DNA of 64,000 nt from NCBI GenBank assembly GCA_029298735.1, contig JANSLP010000007.1:186001-250000 (forward strand). The letters run 5' to 3'. Each line of letters starts with the position of its first letter. Position 1 is the stretch's first letter. The translations under genes and the position numbers were made by a program. The stretch comes from Ophiostoma sp. CBS 140.51 (taxonomy: Eukaryota > Ascomycota > Sordariomycetes > Ophiostomatales > Ophiostomataceae). Below, piece after piece: positions 33,940 through 46,500 of the stretch. Under the pieces are notes generated by a model that saw only the letters and a program-made list of their open reading frames with translations, was not told the DNA's origin and did not search any database.

Positions 33940-35050
33940 CTGTAGGCTAGAATTACAGCGCTTGACTTACAGCACCGATTTTGGAAGGATGCGCTGGAGC
34001 CCAAACTATTACTGTTAATAACGCTGTGCCGCGTCATGCAACCCAGTTGCGGTCTCTTTTTCAGCTCGCTTTAAGCTAACTCACATCTCACCTCCGACTG
34101 ATAGATTAGATTAAAACGCGACAAGTCATGTCAGGTCGTGAAACAGCCCCTTTTGCACGTTTAAATTGACGGCGGCTGTTTTAAGTTGATTGACAACAAA
34201 GACGAATGTGAAAGTTGTAGACGCTACATGAATAAAGTTAAGGTGATAAACGTTTGCTCCCCGCGATAGCAAAAGTCACATGGAAAATATAATACGGCAA
34301 CACCCACTTCTGCTAGAAGTTGCTCTTCTTGCGACTGTGAAACGTGTCGCAGCGGTTGTCTTCAATTGCCGTTAAGTAAAAACTTACACTTTACAGACAA
34401 GCTTTTATTCATAGATTGTCGCTTTTCTTATTTACAACCGATAACTCACTTACACGCTCAAAGCAGGTGTTTATAGGTCAACTAGTTTAGCTTGAGCTAG
34501 CCCTCGTTAGACAGAGAAAAGCACAGTTAAGGCGCTATTTAAGTTGCAGATGCTGAAACGCGTTTCGAATGCATTTCGAATTAATTTCAAATGCATTTGG
34601 AACTCATTTTTCGACATCTAAACACAACTTAGACTGCAAGTCATGCTTATAAGGAACATTGACTGACCCTACCGACCGTTATTTGTATGCTGTTAGAAGC
34701 ACATTAAGATATACGACTTGTTTATGCTACCCTTACGACTTGATGCCTAGGCTGTATTGTATTCTAGAAATGCTAAGACTTGGCGTAATACAGCGCACTC
34801 TTCTTTAGTTTAATATTTAATCCTTTTCAAATGATCATATCTGTGTTTTAAATCCGTTTTCTGCGATGAAATTCGGTGTTAAAAAGTCTGGAAAATTACG
34901 TGGAGGCTTGGTGCCTGGCCGGACTTTTATTAGTGCGCTTCCGGGCCCATTTTAACGAGCTGACCACGATGGTAGCGGCTTTTGAAAGGTGGAGACTCGG
35001 TTACGAGTTGATAATTGTCTGAGGCTTGTTTTTTAACATGTTTAGCTTTA
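33940..35050. other. AT-rich island without open frames
   Basis: Base composition drops clearly here; several 60-base lines are only about 22-35% G+C, while flanks are near 50%. No frame on either strand stays open for 60 codons, unlike every other stretch of this length in the window. TA dinucleotides and stop codons are frequent. This could be a repeat copy decayed by repeat-induced point mutation, but no transposon remnant is legible. It contains the 11-bp imperfect repeat listed separately and ends about 200 bp before the WD40 gene. Confidence 0.55.
34563..34606 (+). repeat. Imperfect 11-bp tandem repeat, four units
   Basis: Units are TTTCGAATGCA, TTTCGAATTAA, TTTCAAATGCA and TTTGGAACTCA, each starting with a T3 run. 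A weaker fifth unit follows. The period is close to one DNA helical turn. Confidence 0.75.
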
Positions 35051-35252
35051 ACGATACTTTATTGAACGACTGAACAACGTTGCTTTAACGCCCGCATTTG
35101 AACGGCTAATCCCCTTATGTTCTACCATATAAGCGGACACAACAACAACAAACGCCAAAAGACGAATCAAGCCAGAGACGAGACGCGAGCTTCCATACAG
35201 CGGGCCGGCCGGCCACGACCCACCCTTTTGACTTGAGTCGTGGTCCGCAACA

Positions 35253-38200
35253 ATGGCGTGGCCAGCGAGCAATGGCTTCAACAACAATGGCAGTTTGTAT
35301 GGGAGCCAGCCCAACAGCGTAGGTCTCTCCAATGGGACGAACGCCGCGGCCGAGCTCTCCCGGTCTGGCACATTGGCATCACAACTGGCGACGCCATCCG
35401 CATCTGCACCTGCTGCCGTATCGGCCCCCTCCCTCAGCCAGTCTTTGAGCCAGCAATCCGTGGAAAGCACCGGTAGTGCCCACCCGGTGTTTAAGAACCC
35501 TTTGGGGAAATGGCGATCACCATCGCCGCCAGCCAAACGTCAAAAGACGACACCGGGCCAAGCGGCCAGCAGCTTTCCCTCGGCGTCAACATCTGCATCA
35601 GGGGGGTTCGGCAAGTCGCCGTCGTCCCTGTCGCCGTCATCTGCACAGACATGGACGCCGCGAAAGTTCTCATTCAGCCAACCGGTGCCCGGTTCGTCAA
35701 CACCGACGCGTGCTGCGCGTACGACGACGCCTATCCGAACGCCTGTCCGGACGCCTGTCCGGACGCCTACGTCGCGTCCTGGGAGTTTGGCTGGTGCTGC
35801 AGCGCAACGACGCGTGTCAAACCCGGCCAAAGTCCGCGAGACGACTGAGAATAATAAGACTATTCTCATCATCGATGACAGCGACGATGAAGATGACAGC
35901 AGCAGCAGCAACAAGGGCAAGAGCGCTCCTGCCTCTACTACTCCTGTCCCAGTTCCGGGTGTTCCTCCCTTCCCCAGGACGAACTCGGCTCCTTCCAAAC
36001 AGGTATGTATTCTTTGTCCTTTGTTTATTCACTTTCGCCTTTTTTGTCACTGTGCCCTCGCTTTGTTTCATCCCTTGTTTGGCCTTTGTTTACCGTCTGT
36101 TTACCGCTCCCGACAATCCTCGTACTGTCACACTTTAACACCTTTATATTCACGCGTTTGTCCATGTATCTCTTCCCTACCACAACACTCACTGACACGA
36201 TACAGCTGGCCAAACAACCGGAGACGCCTGTCCCCGTCCCTGCTGTCCCTGCGCAGGGAAGTAGCACCTGGGCTCAGTCCCTCGCGCCCTCTGTCAGCGC
36301 CTCACAGCCGCCGCCATCCAACAATGGCAGCTACATTGGTGGCTTCAACCACAATCACACACCAACACCGCCGCCGCAAGTTCCTCATACGGCAGGTGCA
36401 CGTCAGATCGGGCAAAACGGGCAAAACGGGCAAAACGCTCCTGCCAAAAACACACCAATCATCCCTCCCCAATTTATGTTACACAATGCCAACTACACGG
36501 CATCGCAGCCTATGAACCAACCCTCCAACTTCTCCACTGTCAAGCAACCTCCTTTTAACGACAGCACCGCTCGCCACAATCTGCACAGCGTCCCTCCCAC
36601 CCAGCCGCCTATAAGCCAACCTGCCAGGTCATCAGCAAGTCAGCCGCCTGGACAAACACCTAGTCACGCTTCTGTTGCCCCTATCACGCCAATACCAGTC
36701 ACGACAACTGGCACAACGGCGTATGGCACGCCTACACCCACTCCCGTTCCGCCGCCGGCTGTCGTGCCAGCCTTGATTCCTTCTGACGTGGTCAACCCTG
36801 TGACTCACCACAATGGGTCTCTGGGCCCGACAAAGACCAAGGCTATCGAAGAACACCTAGAACCGGCCGTCAACGTTGACATAACGCCAACCAGGCTCGG
36901 CACACTTACATTGTTGCCTCGGGGCACAACAACAACAAAACAAGACCAGGAGCATTGCTATTTTGTCCGATATGCCCACCTCGTCCGCCGCCCTTACCTG
37001 CGCTCGTCCCACCGCCGCTTTGTCGCACAGAACTACCATGACCTGCCAACACTTCTCGGCATGCCCAGACAGTCACAGCGGCGAGCATTGACGGCGAGTT
37101 ATCCTCCCTCGCCCCCGGCCGTAATCCACATCGACTTCCTATCAGACGAGATAAATCACCTGCTCGACGTCGTCCGCTTTGTTCACGCAAACGCAGCTAC
37201 AGGAAGACCCTCCAAACGGGCCGTAGCGGGGCAAAAACACTCGTCTGCAGAACGCGAACTCAAGAGTTTGTTGCGTCGCCAACCACCCGAATTCGAGCAG
37301 CTTGTTGTCAATAGTGTCACAGAGTCACGCTTGCCAGGACGCCATCAGCAAGATATCTACGATTTTTTGATTGATGCCCGTGCCGGTCATATCAACAACA
37401 AAGATGGCAGCGGTGGGCCCTCTGGCTCTAAAGCGCTAGCACCTGCACTCGGCGGCCCGGCAGCCCTCACTCTGAAGCGCCACGATCGTTCTGCCTACAC
37501 TTTCCAAGAATCGCAAGCTACACGCGCAACAAAGCTCGGCAGCCTCCTTATGATGCGCGAAGTTGCCGGCCAGCGGCCTATCGCCGGCCGCTCGCGCCAG
37601 CTGCTCAACTTTACAAACGCAGTACGCACGTTCCGTGAAGACTCTCTACGCCTCCGGAATCAATGGACCAACCTTGCTGGTGATGTGATTACCATTTCGT
37701 GGACGTCTGAAGACGCCTTTATCTGCGGCACCACAACCCACATGGACGAGCGCAACCACCAGTACAACCGCCAGGGCAACCTTGCACTGGGCTCTGTCAG
37801 CGCCAACACCCTCCGCGCCTTTCCCGACCATCGCATTGCCCGCTCAAAAGTTGCGATAACCCCGCTGACACAACCGCCCCGGCGGCCCGACGTGCACGAC
37901 GACCCGTGGCTCTATACTTCCGTCGTCTCGTCTGACTATAACACTGCTAACGGCCTCGCCTTTACGTGCGGCTTCGACAAGAACGCTTTCGTTTGGAAAG
38001 TCAACGAGGACGGCAGCTCCATGACCCGCCTGGGCACCTGGCACCATGAGGGCAAAGTCAACTTTGTCGTCACCTCCAGCAGCCCCTCCGATTGTCTCGT
38101 TGCGACCGCTGCCGATGTTCCCAAGAACGCCGTGTGTGTCTACCGCGTGCCAACTCCCGCGGAACGCGCGCAAGGCAACCACAAGATCACCTACAATAAG

Positions 38201-39904
38201 TTTTGTTTTTCGAAGAACGACAACCAACCCGAGGGACAGCGTAACGACGATGACGTCGAGAGCCAGCCTAATAACAACAACCCCGAGGGCCAGCCCCTTC
38301 ACAGCGACAAATGGGCCTACTTCCCGGCCACCATACGATGGGGCCTGTCAGCAGCTACACGACACCTATTGCTAGTCGGCTACTCGCCTCGCAGCCTTGA
38401 CATTAACGCCGACGACGAAGATATTCCTGAAGACCGCCGCAATTCGGGCCACCTGTGTCTATGGGATGGTGCGACAAAGAACCCCAATGAGAGGACCTGG
38501 CGCGTCTTAGGTGCCACCTCTCAAAACGTCTTTGAGGTGGCCTGGCATCCAACCCAAGCCTGCTTCGTTGCTGCGACCGCACCGAACATGCACCAGGCCA
38601 ATGAGCACAATGCGCGCACGCAGATTCGCATCTTCCGGTTGTCCCTTAACAGCGAGTACGGTGGTCGCGCCTACAGCGAGGTCCAGACGCTGGATTGTTA
38701 CACCGACGACATCAACGAGCTGGCCCTGTGCCCCAACAGCTTCGGGTTCCTCTACGTCGCCGCAGGCTGTACCAACGGCCACACATACGTGTGGGATACC
38801 TCACAGGGCGACGACCCGGTACATGATCTCGGACATGACGCTTGTATCGAAGAGCTGTCCGGTGACCGTATATCTACGGAAGACACCGGTGTTAAGTTTG
38901 TCGTCTGGGGTGAGACCCCCGACCGCCTGTATACCGGCTCGTCTGATGGCGTCGTCAAGGTGTGGAACATCCGTACCCACGGCGTGTCTGGTCTCTCGCC
39001 GTTTGTCCGCGACCTCCTAAAGTGCCCAGCGCCCGTCTCCTTCGGCACGTTCTCGCCGGACAAGTCGAAGCTTGCCATCGGTGACGCCAGTGGTCGTGTG
39101 TTCCTCATGTCCGTCGAAGACGGCATGGAAGACGACGATGAAGATGGCGGTTTTATAAGTGAAGAGGAAGAGGCAGCCAAGGAGGTCAAGAAGAACCAAG
39201 GTGCTCTACATCTCCGAGGACGGGGACTAAATACCCGCGCCGGCCTCCAGCACAATCATCTCGCCTTCAAGCGCCATCCGCCCGAACTGATACAACACCC
39301 CGCGAATCCACCTCCGTCAGACACCTCACCGGCGGCAGCACCGGGTACCAGCAATTCGAGCGTAGACGAAGACGAGTTCCCGGCCCTCGCGCGTGCTCGG
39401 GCTTTCCTGGCGTCGGGCCAGCTTGTCATCGCTCCCGATCCGACCATTGGTGCTGTCAAGGGGCCTAACTATGCCGAGACCAATCTCTTCTGCCTCGATG
39501 CCCATCAAGACCGTCAACCCGACCGGCCCTTGCTTGCCCAGTTTGACCGCTTACAGCAAGAGAACCGTCCCCGTGCGAGCACCTCACCCTCGCGCCAACG
39601 AGCACTCCGTTCCGTCTACCCGGACGTGGCGCCGGCTCCCTCATTCACATCCTTTGGCCCATCCGGCAGAAGCCTGGCTGTTCTCGGTGCTCCCGATCCG
39701 CTTCAGTCACTGCAGCGTCAGAACGCCATCCGGCGCGTGCAGATGCTACATGAGACCAACCTATCCTATGACCTCGATGTTAATAGCCTGCCAGATGAGA
39801 CCCGCGAAGCCCTGGAGTTGGCCGATCGAGCTGCATTGCTACACATAGACGACAACGACTACGACTATGGCTATGACTACGAGGACGCACCGGACATTAT
39901 GTAA
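35253..39904 (+). CDS. Large WD40-repeat protein, possibly Raf1/DIM-9-like heterochromatin factor
   Basis: This is a 1,482-residue protein from exons 35253-36002 and 36206-39904, with a 203-bp phase-0 GT-AG intron. Residues 1-420 are Ser/Pro/Thr/Asn-rich and disordered-looking, with short tandem motifs (RTPV repeats near 160-170, GQN repeats near 320) and an acidic patch IDDSDDEDDSS. WD40-type repeats begin at about 733 (NQWTNLAGDVITISW) and run to about 1,215. Clear blades are FTCGFDKNAFVWKV, GHLCLWDGATK, TNGHTYVWDTS, SSDGVVKVWNI and GDASGRVFLMS. The QYNRQGNLALG and LRAFPDHR segments near the first blade remind me of Rik1-associated factor 1, the WD40 subunit of CUL4 complexes directing H3K9 methylation (DIM-9 in Neurospora). 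That link is from memory of the family pattern and needs alignment. The C-terminus has an acidic patch and ends Asp/Tyr-rich. Confidence 0.8.
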
Positions 39905-42295
39905 CGGCACATGGCAAATGGTACTGTCGCCCTCTACGCCATACTACACCATATTTACCTATACCCTTTTTTTTTCACTTTACTCATGCGTTTACCGTTC
40001 TCATTCTCGTTCTCGGCGCATCCGTTCAAATACGCATACACGCACCATCTTCATACATCATCTTGTTTTCTGTTTTTCTTACACTACGCCGGGTGTACAC
40101 ACGGGTCATGGGCCCTTCTCTATTTGCTTTTTTTTCCTTTTACAACATGAGAATACGTTTCACGATAGCCATTTGTTTTCTTTTTTTCCTTTGTCGGCTA
40201 GGATTTAAAACATAAAAGCCAATTTTACAAACCACAAGGCATCATCAACTTTTTTGTAAAAACGACTAGAACCCACCCTTTCCTCGCACTGTCTTTCTCT
40301 ATCCTCACACCCTTCTCGTAGATCTCCTTGTTGCATCTTCTTGGCCGTCGTCAGTGACACAGGAAACCAGCCAGTTCACTACCAGCATGTCCCGTGAACC
40401 AAAATGCGAGCTGCGTCGTAGTGGCTTGTTGCCCGTTGGTGTGTGCGTCGTATGAGGGGCCGAAATCGACAAGGGATGGATATTGAGACACACGCGCAGG
40501 TTGTGCAAGCCTTGGCTGTGTGACCGAAAGGATGCCCAGGAAGATGAGAAAGATGACATGCGATGGGATGCGTGGGATGCGATGGGATTCTGGGTTTTCT
40601 GTAGAAGGTGACGGAGAACAATGACAAATTCCACCTCCTAGGGACATCAGTCTAGGGACATCCTCCTGATCTGCCCAGCCTTGGCTGTGTGACGTTCACT
40701 TTGAAGATATCCTCACAACTATCAAGGAGCATCAAAATTATGTGCTCCCTTTCTTTGCTTGTCCTCTTCGTTGCCCGTTGTACGGATCGATCTCGTCCCG
40801 GGGCGATGCTCTTCCCCCAAGCCTACGTGGGAGTTGCCAAGAATGAATTTGTCTATCCGAGTACGTTTGCCTCTGACACAGTCCTCTGACGGCCCTCGAG
40901 CTACCACTTCATCTGTGTCCCTCCTTGCGCCCTCATTTTAACAGCGCCTGGTGCACACTGGTCATAGAATGTCTTGCATCGTGAAATAAAAGGATACGAC
41001 TGGCTTAGGGTACTTGGAACACTTGGAACGCTCGGGTCGTGTAGAAAAAATATAAATAAGAGCAAGAAACGATAGCTGCCGACTCGCAGGTCGATCCTCC
41101 GACTTGGCAAAGCGTTTACATCGCCAAATAGCCCCCGTGCCAAGTGACCGTCGGGGCCATTTCTTTTTGTTTTCTTTCTTTTGTGTCTATGTCTGTGTTG
41201 TAAATAGACATAACCGAGACAAAATAGCCAACATCAACGTATATTTCCCCCAGCCTCCTTCTTCCCCTTGTCTTGGCGTTGACGATTTACCTCCATCTGT
41301 CCCTGCCGAGCCTTGCGATCAGTGGGGGTTGAGAGCGATGTGGGAAGCTGTGGGAAGATGCAGGCTGATGCAGGTACAGGAACAGAACCAAGAATAATAG
41401 AGGAAGATCACTTTAACGTTTTGCATCGACCTGCAGTTTGCCAAGGCGATAAGAGGAAGAATAGAAATAAGAAAATATGAGGCACACAGTGCTTGGTGTG
41501 CAATATGAGGAGTGTCTTGCCCGAGCACAGCCAAGGCAGCTCGACATATCAAATTTGGGGGGAGATGCGGTCTTGGCTTGACGATCTTCGTTCTGTGCCC
41601 AGCCTTGCCTTACATTGCAAACTGCCGCTCCAACCAATGGCGCCCGTCGATCAAAAGAGGTAAATAGAGGACATAAAGGCACAGCCTCGTTTATTCAACG
41701 GCCGGGTATGGGGGTTCTGCTTCTTCATGCCTGAGTCTCCCTGATGAACTCCAACTTCACCTCCCGTTCTTGGTATTCTATTTTGTTTCACCTCTTATCT
41801 TTCGAGAATTGTTCTTGTGGTTTCGTATTGTTGTTTCGTAAAACGTCAAAACGTCCAACTTGATATGTGTGTGCTTTACTCGTTCACGGCAAGGCTTTCT
41901 CCCATGGTTGCAAGCATCGCCATCTGTGCTCAACTCTGTCACGAGACAACTTCCCCTTCGGCCTTGGTATTTTTTTGTCTCCCGCCTGCCAAGGCGTCGC
42001 CATTGCATCTCTTTCATACACTGCCGTCATACGACAAATCTGGGCATTGTTGGGGCTTTGCAGAAGATCTTGTCGGGCTTTCGCCGTGTTGTGGCAAGTC
42101 AGATTCTTGCGATTGGTCTGGTGGTTTTCATCTTCTGCTCCCTTGAACAGAAAAATAAAAATAAAACATAATAAAGGAGTATCGAATAAAGGATGTCTCT
42201 TTTATTATTCATATGATAAGTTATTAACTTATTGATGTTTATTTCATTTGGATTTTATATGCAATGTTTTTGGGCCGTGGCCCTTTTTGTGTTTG

Positions 42296-42313
42296 TTTTT
42301 ATTTTTATTTTTA
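42296..42313 (+). repeat. (TTTTTA)3 repeat
   Basis: Three perfect TTTTTA units in an AT-rich patch of the gene-free stretch. Confidence 0.8.
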
Positions 42314-43490
42314 TTTCATCTATAAAAGAATAGACGTGACCATACAAGAACAGTACGAATATATGAATAAGCAGATAAAACCATCCAGCTAGACAAAATG
42401 ACTTCAAGGAGGTTGATAAGCTTTACAAGGCGCTTCCGTCCCTCACTACAGAGCTAAAACCCAATACTCGATGATATATACCATATCATCATGTGTTTTC
42501 ATATTGACACACATTTTATTAATCCTTTCAACCGCCCACTTCATACCTATCGTCACACGTGTATTTACCAAGAAACGCTCTGAACCGGAAAATCAACAAA
42601 TGATCTACCATCCCTTTTTACCGTGCCGAGATCTCACAACTTACACGAATGGGAAACACTTGGCTTAACCCTTTCGTTCTCCCTGCCCAGGATGGCATTT
42701 TGCAAAAAATACCATATCCTTCTCCCCACACCGGCCGGAGAAAAAAGACCCAAAGAAAGCATAAAACAAGTAAATCATAGCAAGGCTGAGACGATGCAGC
42801 CTGGTAGAGACCCCATTGGCTGCCGTGCTATCTGATATTATGCCGAGAAGGGACGCGCAGCCAAAATATGACATCCACAGTTATTCGATCTTGGCGATGT
42901 CCATCATTTCCTCTTGCCACCCGCGGAAAATACTTCTACAAACAAACAAACAGAAAAAAAGGAGGCACACGATGTGGTTTCCCGTTTCTTCTTCCCTGTG
43001 ATGCACCCGTCGCATCAACGGCATCTCGGTTGCGAGCCGTTGTCCATTGCACACGACGCCGCCCAGCCTGCCGATGCGCACGCTCCTGTAATTTATTACA
43101 TGATTGTTGCAAGCAACACAACTGCCCAGCAAGAGTGCAACTGTGATCTCCCTGTTCAGAATAGTACAAATACAACAAATACAGCGCGCATTACACCGTG
43201 TTCCCTGTACTGTATTACAACGGCCGTGTTATGGAATATTTCCCGCAGGGTGAGCTTCACAGGGACTTTGTGCAGGGAGCACACGATGAGTGCTAGGGTG
43301 CCCTTAATGCGGCAGAGGCTTGACCATGGTTTGGTCCGGGTGCTCCTTGTTGTTAACACTTCTTGTATGGATGGATGGGCATGCAACTGCAAGGCCAAAA
43401 GACCACATAATCCTCGCACTGTTTCCATGTGAACGACGATGAGCACGGTCGTATGCACACTCTGGCACTCTATGAGAGCTTGCCTCGTCG

Positions 43491-43510
43491 TTGTTGTTGA
43501 TCAACAACAA
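43491..43510. repeat. Perfect 20-bp palindrome
   Basis: The arms TTGTTGTTGA and TCAACAACAA are exact reverse complements with no spacer. It is isolated in the gene-free stretch. Confidence 0.85.
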
Positions 43511-46500
43511 AATGTCACGGTCCGGGAGTCTGCCGGGCAGGATTTCGGGGGTTCTTGGTCCTTGGCTTGCCTCACCATCAAAAAGGTCCCTGCTACGTAT
43601 CAAAGACGACCGTAGCTCTGGGTTGTGCTCTGTACTCCGTGACGTGTATCTGGCAGGACAAAAGCTGTGATATTTGTTGATATTTTCCTGTGGACAGACC
43701 TCTCCTTGGCGCCGTTTCTCCACTGTTTGTTTCGACGAGGACATCACTGTGCGCACGGCTTTGTTATCACCAATCCCTCCTCTCCCTCTCCCGTGTTACA
43801 CCACCAGTTCGGACGAAGGATAGACAAGCTCTCTTGTTATCCCTTGGAGGAAAGAAAAGCGTCCGTTCACACACAGACAACCAACAAGGGCACCGTTTCA
43901 GATGCGTGAACTTGGACTGGGCTGACATTGGACGGTTGTTTCATAAAACAAAAATAAAAAAGAATTGACGAAAAAGGACGGTTGTTCCTAGTGAAGAACA
44001 GGAAGCCCACCCCGAATGCGCCCAGGTTGCGGTGGCCCCTCCCCTGTCAAGTTGTAACAGTCGTAGTCACTCACACTGTTGTTGCTCTGATTTGTTCGCT
44101 GTTGTCTTTTTGAAAACACCAGGGACGGACAGAGGCTTGGCAGTCCAGCTTGCCGATTTTAGGGCGGTTTCGAATTGTGAAAGGAAAACAATATCAAATC
44201 TTTGATATCTTCTCTGTCCGAGTGTATGGATCAACATCAATGACTGCAAGCAGTAGAAGGGCCGTGATCTTTGCTCGTTTTGATTTCCAACGCGAAAGGC
44301 CGAACGCTGATATGATCGCGTGGTGTCGGGGACCTTCTAAATATGACGATGCGCGTTCCTCAAAAATAGACAAAGCAAAGAATAGGGACAATGCAGCTGT
44401 CTGCATTTCTCAGACAGTCCAATTGGACGTCATGTGAATGGATGTGTCTGAGATGGTGAGGACGAGGCCATCATCCTTTCACATGGCATATCCACGGCCA
44501 TCTACGGCCAAAATACACGTTCACTGTGTCTCGTAGATACGAACGTGTCAATCACCGTTAGCAGTCTCCCTGTCCGCGTCCAGGCCTCCATTTTGTTACC
44601 CTATTTGCAGTCCTCTCCTGTCCTTATCACGTTCAATATTCCAATAATGGGACGTACCAATTTCGGATCGTGCTGCAACGCGGCAATAGTAACGCCTGAG
44701 CAGAAGACAGACGCCTTTTGGTTTTGATTTTGTGCAATCCTGTTCTCTACGCGTCTCTTTGCTTTCTTTTTCCAGGCCCATCGTTCTTCATTTAGCTGTT
44801 CTTCACGCCTGTTTTCTGTTTTATTTGTTTTTCCTTTCGTCTCCCCTTTTTCGTCCACTAGCTTCTGCACCTATGCAAGGTACCCTTTGGCCCCAAGTTC
44901 GTTCCGTTCAGAGTAGCTTCGCGAAGGGGAACAAGAAAGTGGACCTTGCCAGACTGGAGCAGCATTGGAACCACTCATTGGGGACTGGGGGCTCCATTCT
45001 TCCCTGATTTGGCATGGGGCGGCGCGCCTTTTATTTTGAATTATTTTGATTTATCGTTGGATTTTTTGCGCCTTTTCTGCTGGCTCTTCGCTGGCAGGGC
45101 CCCCTTTTATTTCGTGTCGTGGAAACTTTGAATATGGAGCACCTGCAAACCGGCGCTTTGCAGCGCCGACAGTGCATGATTATTGCGGACCTTGAGGAGA
45201 TTGTGCTGTGAACATGCTGGCGGAGTTTTGAAGAAAATGAACAGTGGGAGAACGTAAAAAATAGAAGCAGAAAAAGTAAACGAAGAAAAAGATGAGATGG
45301 TCCGTTTTTGCTCCACGTTGAAGCAGGCGACGCGGGACGCGTCAATGCCAGAGACCTGCAAAGAATTAAAGGAACCACAGGTACGGAGTAATTACCACAA
45401 GAGAACCATAGAGCCACAGACCACAGAATCAACGAGACATTGTGCGGAACAAGGGTAAGGCCCCCCCAATGATGCGATGGAACGCGGTTTGATCGAAATT
45501 GATCAGAAATGATCCGCCCGCGTTGGCGATCGACCGTCCTTTCTCCGTTGGTCTGAGCTTTTCTTTATTTTGCCTTTTTATCCTCTTTTGTACTTCTGTG
45601 GCACTGAATTGCCGGGGCTTGCCAAGCATTTTTCTTTTCTTTTCGATGTTGTTGGAGCTGCCTGGAGTACCGGACGGTTTGAATCATGAAGGTTTGATAT
45701 TGACTGTGGTTGAGACTGGAAGGAAGGACTAGGATGAATCACAGGCCGTCATTGTAGTCTTAGGCTCTCACGGAGTAGCTCTTGCCATCTGGGCCTCTTC
45801 CTTTGTCTCTTGCGCCATAAGAAGACACAGACAGCCTGCACATGTGCGGGAAATTTGAAGTGAGGCAGGCACAAGGAATGGGAGAAGGGATACGGTTGAC
45901 GGCAGACGGAGAAACAGCGATGGACAACGATGAGAGTGCAAGGTTTACAGGTCGACGATAGAGGGAAGGAGCAACAGACACAACTAACTGCGAGAGGACC
46001 CCTTCCCAAACCTGCAGCGACCATGGTCCCACCGACGCGGCTCCAGAAACGGGTACGGGATGCACTTTTTTCTCTTTTCGAGATACGTCCAGAGAGATAT
46101 CCAATTTGCAGAAGCCGTCTTGTGTGCATGCTTCGTCTGGACGAAACAAAGAGTCGTGTGCCCTTCCTGCGTACTCTTTCTCCATCAGGAAAGAATCATT
46201 CATGTGCGGCAGCGGCAAAAGCGTGAAGGGTTGCTCTTGCCGTCCCGTTTTTCCCCATGACTCTGTTCCTTCCTCGTCCTTGCGTTTTCGTCTTTGCCAT
46301 ATCCTGCATATCTCATCTTGACCGCCAGAGCGGTGCCTCCCCTCTGAAGCCAGCGAATGCATGCTTGGCCCTTCCGTTCTTGTCGGAATGCGCGCAAGGG
46401 CCACGTTACGCTTGCATCGTCGTTTATTCTTTCCTCACTCTCTTTCGTCACCGGCATCTGTGCCCGTATGGTCAATACGCACATGAAAACAAACAAGAGC

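Noticed and set aside
42914..43432. 172-codon plus-strand frame in the gene-free stretch
   Set aside because: It lacks a signal peptide, a domain and G/C third-position bias; frames of this length occur on both strands here.
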